64,000 nucleotides of DNA from Desulfobacteraceae bacterium (GTDB taxonomy: Bacteria; Desulfobacterota; Desulfobacteria; Desulfobacterales; Desulfobacteraceae). Position numbers and translations under genes: made by a program. Below, piece by piece: positions 39,504-46,829 of this stretch. Location of the stretch: the NCBI GenBank assembly GCA_016743945.1, contig JADGFI010000006.1, positions 124,001 through 188,000 of the forward strand, written 5' to 3'. Under the pieces are notes generated by a model. The model made no database searches. It was not told the DNA's origin and saw only the letters and a program-made list of their open reading frames with translations. Each line of letters begins with the position of its first letter. The first letter of the stretch is position 1.

Positions 39504-40547
39504 TTATAAAATTTCAAGTTCTGCCTGGAGTGCGCCGGCTGCCTTTATCCCCTGGAGAATACTGATCAAATCCCGGGGTTTTACCCCTAGAGAATTCAGC
39601 CCCCGAACAAGCTCTCCTATGGTGGAACTCCCATCAAGACTCATAACGCTTTCCTGGGTTTGAGCGCCAGGCGCCGTATCAATGGTGACAGACAGGTTCC
39701 CATGGGCAACGGCAACACTGGAAATGGTCACGTCACTACCAATGACAATGGTGCCGGTTTTTTCGTTTATGACCACCCTGGCCATGGTATCCGGAATCAC
39801 AGACAAGGTTTCAATATCAGCGATAAACTCGGCAACATTTTTTTCCCACATGCTGTCCGGAACATTCAAATTAAGCGCACTGGCATCAATTATTTTGGCA
39901 CTGCCCTCTCCAATGGAAGCGTTGATGGTGTCTGCCATCCGTTTGGCCGTGGTAAAATCCGGCCGAAACAAAGAAAGAATCAACTTTCGTTTCCCATTGA
40001 GTTTAAAGGGAATCTCCTTTTCCACAGAGGCCCCATTGGTTACCCGTGCCACCAGAAGATGGCTGGCCCGATCGCCTGCCCCATCGGGAATAGCAAGGCT
40101 TAAAGACCCCTGGGCAAGGCCGTAAACCCTGCCGTCAACCCCTTTTAAGGGTGTCAACAACAACGTACCGCCCTTAAGGCTCTTGGCATCCCCCATGGAA
40201 GAGACGGTCACATCCATTTTATCTCCGATCCTGGCAAAAGGCAAAATATCAGCCGTCACCATAACCGATGCCACATTTTTTACCTTAATATCCCGCACTG
40301 AGTTGTCAATATGCATCTTGTCCAGCAAATTGATCAATGATTGACGGGTAAAAAGGACATTGTTTTTATCCCCTGAGCCATTCAACCCCACCACAAGTCC
40401 GTAACCGGTGAGCTGGTTTGTCCGGATACCTTGGATGGCGGCAAGATCCTTTATCCTTGCCGCATCTGCCATGACGGGAAAAAACAACCCCACCAACAGA
40501 AACATAACAATTCCCTTTTTTTTCAGGCCAGGGGCGTAGGTTTTCAT
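39504..40547 (-). CDS. flgI: Flagellar P-ring protein
   Basis: FlgI forms the periplasmic P-ring around the rod. The ATG at 40,547 has AAGGAG seven bases upstream, giving 347 residues. It has a signal peptide (KKKGIVMFLLVGLFFPVMAD, cleaved near ADA|ARIKDLA). The mature protein starts ARIKDLAAIQGIRTNQLTGY and ends with GVKPRDLISILQGIKAAGAL, both diagnostic. It lies directly after flgH. Confidence 0.96.
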   Translation of the reverse strand: MKTYAPGLKKKGIVMFLLVGLFFPVMADAARIKDLAAIQGIRTNQLTGYGLVVGLNGSGDKNNVLFTRQSLINLLDKMHIDNSVRDIKVKNVASVMVTADILPFARIGDKMDVTVSSMGDAKSLKGGTLLLTPLKGVDGRVYGLAQGSLSLAIPDGAGDRASHLLVARVTNGASVEKEIPFKLNGKRKLILSLFRPDFTTAKRMADTINASIGEGSAKIIDASALNLNVPDSMWEKNVAEFIADIETLSVIPDTMARVVINEKTGTIVIGSDVTISSVAVAHGNLSVTIDTAPGAQTQESVMSLDGSSTIGELVRGLNSLGVKPRDLISILQGIKAAGALQAELEIL

Positions 40548-40560
40548 TGAATTTCTCCTT

Positions 40561-41280
40561 TTACCACGGCCAGATATTCTCAATCAACCGGGTTCCCCAT
40601 CCAGGGGTTTGTTTATCGGCAAGATTGCCCTTGCCATAATATTCAATGCGGGAATCGGCAAGATAGGTAGAATCAACCCGGTTGGTGGCGGAAATATCCT
40701 TGGGCCGGATAATGCCTGAGACCACAATGTATTGGACCTCGTTGTCCACCTTCATTGCCCGCCGGCCAAAAAGACTCAGGTTCCCGTTGGGAAGGACCTC
40801 AGTCACCCTGGCAGCAATGGAAGCCGTCACCTGACCGCTTCTGTCGCTTGCACCTTCCCCGCTAAACGAACTTGAAAAATCTGTTTTCAAAAGACTTGTA
40901 GCACCGGCGGCAGCCCCCAGATTGGATTCAACGCCAAACATACTGATCGTTGGGACCCCTATATCCATGCCTGTTTTTCGGGCGGACTCGGTGTTAACAT
41001 CCATTTTTGAGGTAGAATTTTCCACAATATCAATAATAACCGTATCCCCCACATAATTGGCCTTAATATCCTCAAACAAGGACCCTTTATTATTCGTCCA
41101 CAAAGAGCCTTCCGACACCCGATCAGCTGCATAATCCAGGGCCAGTGCCGGTTCAAGACTCGCCCCCGGCGGAAGTGCAAGGGTGGAGGTATCCTTCCCT
41201 CCTGTGGCACACCCTGTGGCCAAAAGCCCCAGAGAAAACAAAACAAAAATTTGGGTTATATACTTAAAATAGAGCTTCAT
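40561..41280 (-). CDS. flgH: Flagellar L-ring lipoprotein
   Basis: FlgH forms the outer-membrane L-ring. The 239-residue protein has a lipoprotein signal with lipobox LATGC (Cys24). Family segments are GSLWTNNKGSLFEDIKANYV, GDTVIIDIVENSTSKMD and VSGIIRPKDISATNRVDSTY. A run of ten G (41,283-41,292) forms the ribosome-binding region and stands two bases before the ATG, which is abnormal and could make expression slippage-sensitive. Confidence 0.95.
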   Translation of the reverse strand: MKLYFKYITQIFVLFSLGLLATGCATGGKDTSTLALPPGASLEPALALDYAADRVSEGSLWTNNKGSLFEDIKANYVGDTVIIDIVENSTSKMDVNTESARKTGMDIGVPTISMFGVESNLGAAAGATSLLKTDFSSSFSGEGASDRSGQVTASIAARVTEVLPNGNLSLFGRRAMKVDNEVQYIVVSGIIRPKDISATNRVDSTYLADSRIEYYGKGNLADKQTPGWGTRLIENIWPW

Positions 41281-41282
41281 TG

Positions 41283-41292
41283 CCCCCCCCCC
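41283..41292 (-). promoter_or_regulatory. Ten-G tract overlapping the flgH ribosome-binding site
   Basis: On the minus strand AAAG9G-CA-ATG: ten consecutive G end two bases before the flgH start. No other purine-rich ribosome site is visible. Tract-length change would alter pairing and spacing to the start codon. Confidence 0.6.
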
Positions 41293-41318
41293 TTTATCTC
41301 AATTGGTCTCAATTGGTC

Positions 41319-42320
41319 TCAATAGATAACTTCAACGGTTGAGCGTTCCTTAACCAGGCCCCGAACTATTTTCCCGGATCCAATATTTTCAACCCGAATC
41401 AATTGGTCGGCATACCCATCCTCTTTTGATATGGCCGACGTCACAATTAAAAGCGTTTTTCTTCTGGTAACCAGGGTGATAAGCTCCCCCTTGTGTATCA
41501 ACGGAATTTCCTGGAGGCAGGAGGATTTAATATAATCATCCTTTTTCAGATTTGTCTTTAGTATTTTTTTGTCTATTTCCTGGTATGTCCCGGCCACATC
41601 TGTGCGCAAATCAAATATGTTTTTGCGGACAGAATAGACATCTGTTTCAAGGAGGTGGTCCCCTTTTGAAAGATCTCTTACCGCACAAAGAATGGTTTGG
41701 TAAACCGCCACCTCGCCTGAGATTCGAATCCTGTCTTCCCGGTTACCATCTATCAGTATATCCATAAAAATTGTGAGATTTCCTAGCTTATCAACACTGC
41801 TGTTTGATCCCATGGAAAACGTGACATCCCCCTGGGGATAGACACCCGTGGTATCTACTTTGAGTTGGGTCAGTTCATATTTTTTGCCCTTTAAAACCGC
41901 TGACAAAAACAGATCCACCTGCTCCTGAAAATGCTGTTGTTTGATCTGCTGGCTCGCCCGTTTCACATAGATTTTTTTGGGTGTATCAATCAACACCCCC
42001 TCGGGTACGCCCGGTTGTGACTGGATCAAAAAAACAAGGCGACGTTTATTCAATTGCTTAATTTTTCCGGGTTTAGGCGAATTCTCAATCTCAATTTTTT
42101 GTAAAACCTCTTTTAGAAAAGGACTGGCCTGGATCTTTGCAACCTCTCCGAGAAAAACCCTAGGCCCGCGAACCAGGTTTGTTTCCGCCACCACGACCTT
42201 TACTTCATGGACGGATATGCCGGCATTTGCCGCCAAGGGGCAAACAAGTATCCAAACGCCCATTACCAGACTGGCAAAGAGGCTCAAAAACAGTAGATAA
42301 TTTACAAAAAACCGATTCAT
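41319..42320 (-). CDS. flgA: P-ring assembly chaperone FlgA
   Basis: FlgA is a periplasmic chaperone for P-ring assembly. It has an N-terminal hydrophobic signal (residues 5-32, ending CPLAANA). The C-terminal SAF-like half has CAVRDLSKGDHLLETDVYSV followed by a long KGELITLVTRRKTLLIVTSA segment and VENIGSGKIVRGLV. At 333 residues it is the long form. The stop codon lies in a 10-bp tandem repeat (ctcaattggt) that precedes the flgH G tract. Confidence 0.92.
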   Translation of the reverse strand: MNRFFVNYLLFLSLFASLVMGVWILVCPLAANAGISVHEVKVVVAETNLVRGPRVFLGEVAKIQASPFLKEVLQKIEIENSPKPGKIKQLNKRRLVFLIQSQPGVPEGVLIDTPKKIYVKRASQQIKQQHFQEQVDLFLSAVLKGKKYELTQLKVDTTGVYPQGDVTFSMGSNSSVDKLGNLTIFMDILIDGNREDRIRISGEVAVYQTILCAVRDLSKGDHLLETDVYSVRKNIFDLRTDVAGTYQEIDKKILKTNLKKDDYIKSSCLQEIPLIHKGELITLVTRRKTLLIVTSAISKEDGYADQLIRVENIGSGKIVRGLVKERSTVEVIY

Positions 42321-42326
42321 CTCATC

Positions 42327-43109
42327 CTATCGTTTCAGACCATTGGCAGTGCTCAACATGGAGTCCGCCGTCTGGACCGTTTTAGAATTGGCTTCATAGG
42401 CCCGCTGACCTACGATCATGGAGACCATCTCTTCAACCACACTGACATTGGACATTTCAAGATAATTGTTAAGGGTGGTGCCGGCACCATTTTCTCCAGG
42501 GGTACCTTCCACAGGATCTCCAGACCCTTCCGTCTCATGGAAAAGGTTCTGGCCCACGGCAAACAAACCCGCCGGGTTGACAAAGGTGGTGACCAAAATA
42601 TTGTCCGTTTGAAGAATCTCGTCACCGTCCCCAAAAACTGTCAGGGTTCCGTCGGACTCAAGGGTAACGACGGTGCCTTCTATGGGGATGGATATCTCGG
42701 GCTGCAGCCTGTCCCCGCCGGGGGTGGTGATGTAGCCGTCACTGTCCAGGGTGAAATTACCGGCCCGGGTATACATATCTGCATCCCCGTGGATCACCCG
42801 GAAGAACCCCTGGCCCTGGATGGCAAAATCCAGCTGATTTCCGGTTTCCACATAATCCCCCTGGGTGAACACCTTCTTGACGCCCGAGGGTTTGACCCCC
42901 ATACCGATCTGGATACCCGTGGGCACCTGCCCCCCACCAGGGGTTGTCTGGCCTGCAATCTTAATGGTTCGGTACATAAGGTCTTCAAAGTGGGCCCGGG
43001 ATTTTTTAAAGCCCGTGGTACTGGTGTTGGCCAGGTTATTGGCCGTTACATCGGTTTGGATCTGCTGAGCCCCCATACCGGTGGCGCCAGACCAAAGAGA
43101 TCGCATCAT
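42327..43109 (-). CDS. flgG: Flagellar distal rod protein FlgG
   Basis: A 260-residue rod protein. It starts MMRSLWSGATGMGAQQIQTD with VTANNLANTSTTGFKKSRAH, and has a central QGQGFFRV segment and the C-terminal LEMSNVSVVEEMVSMIVGQRAYEANSK...ADSML. Length and motifs match canonical FlgG. It lies 16 bases after flgF. Confidence 0.97.
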   Translation of the reverse strand: MMRSLWSGATGMGAQQIQTDVTANNLANTSTTGFKKSRAHFEDLMYRTIKIAGQTTPGGGQVPTGIQIGMGVKPSGVKKVFTQGDYVETGNQLDFAIQGQGFFRVIHGDADMYTRAGNFTLDSDGYITTPGGDRLQPEISIPIEGTVVTLESDGTLTVFGDGDEILQTDNILVTTFVNPAGLFAVGQNLFHETEGSGDPVEGTPGENGAGTTLNNYLEMSNVSVVEEMVSMIVGQRAYEANSKTVQTADSMLSTANGLKR

Positions 43110-43125
43110 ATCTTACCTCCCATGG

Positions 43126-43821
43126 CTACCGGGGTGTTCCCACCTCGGAAATTGCCTTGTTATCGATTTCATCAAAGGTCATCATTGATTTGGTGAATGT
43201 TTCGAACATTCTGTGATAATCAATCATTTTCACCATCTCATCCACCACCTTCACATTGGAGCCCTCCAATGCCAGGTGCTTGATTTCAAAATTACCCGGA
43301 ATAATTTCATCCCCGTTATTCCCAGTGTAGGCAAAAAGATTCTGCCCTTTTTTCTCCAATTTGCTCAAATCTGCAAAACTAACCACATCAACGGTATCCA
43401 CAATTTCAGTGTCCACCCGGATCTCGCCGACTTCATTAATTTCAACGCCCTGGCCCTCAATATTTTCAAGATCAATAAAAATAGCGCCGCCCTGGCCCAG
43501 GATAGGATTTCCGTTCAAATCCACCAAGATGCCTTCACTGTTCAGGGAAAGACTGCCGTTTCGGGAATACTGAATTCCCTCACCTGTCTCAAATTTAAAA
43601 AAACCATCTCCTGCCAAGGCAATATCAAAAGGGTTTCCCGTTGTTTTAATATCTCCTTGAGAAAAATCCCTGTTCAATTGGGCTTTAAATTTTTTATCAA
43701 AACTGACAACATCCTTTTTAAAACCATTTGTATCCACGTTGGCAATGTGGTTGGAGACAGCATCTAACTTTCGCTCCTGCCGCAATCCCCCTTGAACCGG
43801 GCGGGTCATTTCAAGAATCAT
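43126..43821 (-). CDS. flgF: Flagellar proximal rod protein FlgF
   Basis: A rod protein related to FlgG. The frame is open further upstream to 43,974, but the ATG at 43,821 has GGAG five bases upstream. It begins close to the conserved GLRQERKLDAVSNHIANVDT segment, giving 231 residues. The C-terminus has LEGSNVKVVDEMVKMIDYHR. It is the first gene of the flgF-G-A-H-I-J run. Confidence 0.94.
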   Translation of the reverse strand: MILEMTRPVQGGLRQERKLDAVSNHIANVDTNGFKKDVVSFDKKFKAQLNRDFSQGDIKTTGNPFDIALAGDGFFKFETGEGIQYSRNGSLSLNSEGILVDLNGNPILGQGGAIFIDLENIEGQGVEINEVGEIRVDTEIVDTVDVVSFADLSKLEKKGQNLFAYTGNNGDEIIPGNFEIKHLALEGSNVKVVDEMVKMIDYHRMFETFTKSMMTFDEIDNKAISEVGTPR

Positions 43822-44274
43822 GGGTTCTCCTATAAAAACATTTCTGGTCACAGAACTGATCACAAAAAGTATTTGCAATATGGATGCCATGCATTCTATC
43901 CCATCACAAATAGCCGTTTCAGATGCTTTAGCCGGATCACCTCCGGGCGTATGAATCCGAATGAACGGCAACAAAAACCTATAATTTCAATCGTTTTCAT
44001 TTAAGAAACTTGTTTGAAAAAAAATCTTCTTTTAAAAATTTTTCTCTCCCCAAAATTCCCAGCGCCAAAAACCAGACACAACTTCGGTTTAAAAATTGAC
44101 GCAACCAGAAATTTTTTCCGATCATTCCTGCCTGCCAAATACAAACCTGCTCCCTAATGTTACAGAGAATAAGCTTGCAAAATTTTAGATTTAAGGATAA
44201 AATTATCTTTTTCCCATATAGTAATATATATAAAAAAGACCTTTTTAAAAACCAAATGGTTAAAGTGAGATTTG
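43822..44274. other. Intergenic region between flgF and the zinc-ribbon gene (divergent)
   Basis: About 450 AT-rich bases containing the promoters expected for both genes. I looked for a sigma-54 (GG-N10-GC) or sigma-28 site facing flgF and found only a poor sigma-54-like match near 44,130. The end next to flgF (43,822-43,974) is in frame with flgF but has no conserved protein sequence. Confidence 0.4.
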
Positions 44275-44481
44275 ATGGAAACTGATTTTGAAAATCATGA
44301 GAGTGCCCCCCCCGTTATTCAAAAAAAAACAAAGGTTGAGCTGACCGATTATTTTTGTCCTTTTTGCAATTTTAAATTATTCCGGGGAAATGTGACAGAA
44401 TTTAACATGGTCTGCTCCCAGTGCAATAAACTGGTAAGAAGTGCCATGATTGTTGACCCTGAACGAGATCCAGAATCCTAA
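44275..44481 (+). CDS. Small zinc-ribbon protein
   Basis: A 68-residue protein with two Cys pairs, CPFC and CSQC, spaced as a treble-clef or Com-like zinc ribbon (DYFCPFCNFKLFRGNVTEFN). It resembles the Com family of small zinc-binding translational regulators in size and layout, but I cannot assign it. Eight consecutive C near codon 12 are present. The ATG has only a weak GTGAGA ribosome site. It stands alone, divergent from flgF and convergent with the flhB-like gene. Confidence 0.55.
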   Translation: METDFENHESAPPVIQKKTKVELTDYFCPFCNFKLFRGNVTEFNMVCSQCNKLVRSAMIVDPERDPES

Positions 44482-44557
44482 AGAGACCTTCATCCATAAA
44501 AACCTGTCGAATTCAAACAAAATTTTATAATTTTCCAACGCCAAAAGTCCGGATCCT

Positions 44558-44830
44558 CTAAGACGCATTCCCGGCATTCGCTGAATAGACAAACGCCAGT
44601 AATTCGGCCACTGCCACATAGATTTCCGATGGAATTTCTTCATTAATTTCAAGGGAGGACAATACTTCGATAAGATCCGGATCATCTTTTATGGGAATAT
44701 CATATTTTTTTGCCAATTCAATAATATTTTCGGCTACCTGCCCCTGACCCTTGGCAACAACCTTAGGGGCACCATCTTTTTGTTTGTCGTATGTTAATGC
44801 AACGGCTTTTTTAATATTTTTTTTTGGCAT
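44558..44830 (-). CDS. FlhB-like cytoplasmic protein (FlhB C-terminal domain homologue)
   Basis: A 90-residue protein matching the cytoplasmic domain of FlhB after its cleavage site: KAVALTYDKQKDGAPKVVAK, GQGQVAENIIELAKKYDIPI and IPSEIYVAVAELLAFVYSA. It has no membrane part and no NPTH. This corresponds to the YlqH/FhlB type found next to a FliK-like gene in Bacillus, as here. It may act in switching export specificity, but the role is not settled. It is the last gene of the long fliL-to-fliA operon. Confidence 0.85.
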   Translation of the reverse strand: MPKKNIKKAVALTYDKQKDGAPKVVAKGQGQVAENIIELAKKYDIPIKDDPDLIEVLSSLEINEEIPSEIYVAVAELLAFVYSANAGNAS

Positions 44831-44839
44831 AGAACCCTA

Positions 44840-45913
44840 TCAAATAACAATGTTCAATACGGAATCGTCACCCGTTTCAAACAAGGACGCCATCAAGACA
44901 TTGGGACGTATTTGAGCCTTGGCAGCAGTGAGACACTCAATATTACCGATATCATATTCCAGTTGCTCAAACTTGGTTTTCAATTCCGGAATCAAAGTTT
45001 TCATATATGCGCAGACCCCCTCATTTTCCAGAAGAAATCTGCCGGTGATCGCTTTTTTCAATAGGGAAAAATCCGCCCGAACCGCTCCCAGTTGTGTCAT
45101 ATTCAAAAGAAAGGAAACCCGGATCACGCGATGGCCGTCTTTATTTTTATCTTGTTTTTTGTCACCGGTATCAATGAGCAATTGACCAAAACTAAGTTCT
45201 GAACCCACGAATACCGGAAAAGGGAGAAGATACCGTCCGGATTCAGAAGTTTGGGTATTGAGCAATTGAAAACTTTCCAGAGTCTCTATAAAGGCAACCG
45301 TTTTTTCCAGGGTATCTCCCCTGGTTGCTGCCAGGGCATCGCCCAAGTGCGATGCCTGGGCCAACTCATTTAAAAGAGCTCCCTTCAGGTCCTGTTTTTG
45401 GAGTTGAACCAGATTTAGATTAAGGGTGTCCTGCCCTTGGGTTTTCACGAGAGATCCCATTTTTTTCTCCCACATCATTCCATTCTTTTCAATGAGGCGG
45501 GGCAAAAAAGAATCGTCTCTCTTGCCCGATTTCAATGCTGTTTCCCGGAGGATATCTTTTACAACAGGATTCTTGGAGATATCCGGCAATGCATTATTTC
45601 GTGAAAGGAAACGGATCAGGGAAACCAATTGTTTTGTTCCCAAGGCTTCTGGGGATTCCTGCAACTTGAGCTGAACCGAACCCTTTTGTTGAACCACCTT
45701 TAACGTAAGTTCCTCCCCGGGACTGAGAAGCAACCCGGTTTTTGCAATAAGGGTTTCCCCGTTTATCAATAACTTTGCTTTGCCCGAAGATAAGAGCTGT
45801 AACACCGTTGCCGTGACAACCTGACCCTTTTTAAAAACAGATTTCCCAAGGGCCTTTCCAGCCTCTTTTTGAATCACCATTTCAGGGGGGGATATATGGA
45901 TTTTGGAAATCAC
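44840..45913 (-). CDS. FliK-like flagellar hook-length control homologue
   Basis: A 357-residue protein. The N-terminal part (TATVLQLLSSGKAKLLINGE, then GLLLSPGEELTLKVV) looks like the DUF/OB-type domain of YlqG-like proteins. The C-terminal part (about 235-345: IRVSFLLNMTQLGAVRADFS, then LKTKFEQLEYDIGNIECL) resembles the Flg_hook domain of FliK. Another gene, at 63,028 and beyond, is the regular fliK. It overlaps the preceding gene by 4 bases and sits 9 bases before the flhB-like gene. Confidence 0.7.
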   Translation of the reverse strand: MISKIHISPPEMVIQKEAGKALGKSVFKKGQVVTATVLQLLSSGKAKLLINGETLIAKTGLLLSPGEELTLKVVQQKGSVQLKLQESPEALGTKQLVSLIRFLSRNNALPDISKNPVVKDILRETALKSGKRDDSFLPRLIEKNGMMWEKKMGSLVKTQGQDTLNLNLVQLQKQDLKGALLNELAQASHLGDALAATRGDTLEKTVAFIETLESFQLLNTQTSESGRYLLPFPVFVGSELSFGQLLIDTGDKKQDKNKDGHRVIRVSFLLNMTQLGAVRADFSLLKKAITGRFLLENEGVCAYMKTLIPELKTKFEQLEYDIGNIECLTAAKAQIRPNVLMASLFETGDDSVLNIVI

Positions 45914-46521
45914 ACTCCCTTCTCCATTGCAATAAACTTTTCTTTAAGATCAATCACAAGTTGAACCTCCCCTTTTGGGATTGAAAGTTTTTCTGCAATG
46001 GTATCAACATCTTCCCTTTGACGGTAGAGATCAATAATCTGATTTTGCTGGTCCAGAACGTTGTTTGCCCGAAAAGGAGAAGGGGCAGGATTAAAAACCG
46101 GAACCGGCTGTTGAATCGTGTGCTGGCGATCCTCCAATTTTTTCTGAAGCGAATCTGCTCTGGATAAAAGCAGGTTGATACTGATAATTCTGGTATCAAG
46201 GGCATCATTCAGATCTCTGGACAATTTCCTTTTTTCCCGAATCTGTTCATCAAAACTTAAGGCTGCCTTTCTGGATTCTGTGACCAAAGGTTCCAGCAGA
46301 TCAAGGATTTGTCTTGCTGATTCCAACGCCCGGTTCTCCTCTGGGATATGGGGGGGAGGGTCCATTATGCCATTCCTTGACGCTAGGTTCATTTGCCCAA
46401 GGTTCATTTGATTGACCCGTTGGTTTATCCTTTTGGCAAATAAAAGCAACAGCACCACAAGAAAAACATCAATGATAAACAAAACTGCGATCAAAAACTC
46501 AAGAGAAACGATATCTGTCAT
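45910..46521 (-). CDS. Membrane-anchored DUF2802-type protein
   Basis: A 203-residue protein with one N-terminal membrane helix (about 8-28), a coiled-coil middle (SARQILDLLEPLVTESRKAA, then LSRADSLQKKLED) and a helix-turn-helix-like C-terminus: QIIDLYRQREDVDTIAEKLS and IPKGEVQLVIDL. That C-terminus is the DUF2802 pattern seen in flagellar operons of polar flagellates. Its function is unknown. It overlaps both neighbours by 4 bases. Confidence 0.7.
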   Translation of the reverse strand: MTDIVSLEFLIAVLFIIDVFLVVLLLLFAKRINQRVNQMNLGQMNLASRNGIMDPPPHIPEENRALESARQILDLLEPLVTESRKAALSFDEQIREKRKLSRDLNDALDTRIISINLLLSRADSLQKKLEDRQHTIQQPVPVFNPAPSPFRANNVLDQQNQIIDLYRQREDVDTIAEKLSIPKGEVQLVIDLKEKFIAMEKGV

Positions 46522-46817
46522 ACAGTGGTATCCAGCAACCGGCCCGTGGCATCCGGATCCAGTGCCATTTCTTTGTCCTGATTTATTTTCTTTTTCTTCC
46601 TGTCTGCCGTTTTTTTTCGTGCTCTTTTTTCTTTTTCTTTCTTAATTCGTTCAGATTCTTCAGAGCCTTGAACCGTAGATCCTTTAACAATTTCCTGGGC
46701 CTGTTGCTGTACAACCGCCTGATCCGGAGAAGGTTTGTGGGCAGCCCCCTGGTTACTCAATTCCTGGGCAATACTTGACTGCTGTAATATCTGATTATGC
46801 CCGGGAATGGTTGTCAT
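46518..46817 (-). CDS. Small Lys/Gln-rich flagellar-operon protein of unknown function
   Basis: I do not recognise a family. The 99-residue protein has a Gln-rich N-terminal half, then a highly basic stretch (KKEKEKRARKKTADRKKKKI) and an acidic end. It has no membrane segment. The 4-base overlap with the next gene and 12-base distance to the previous one make it a true operon member. Confidence 0.65.
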   Translation of the reverse strand: MTTIPGHNQILQQSSIAQELSNQGAAHKPSPDQAVVQQQAQEIVKGSTVQGSEESERIKKEKEKRARKKTADRKKKKINQDKEMALDPDATGRLLDTTV

Positions 46818-46829
46818 GAAAGGATCCCC

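Noticed and set aside
43822-43974. N-terminal extension of FlgF
   Set aside because: The frame is open but lacks conserved sequence, and the ATG at 43,821 has a proper ribosome site next to the conserved FlgF start.
44125-44145. Sigma-54 promoter for flgF on the minus strand
   Set aside because: GG-N10-GC spacing exists but both boxes depart strongly from TGGCA and TTGC.
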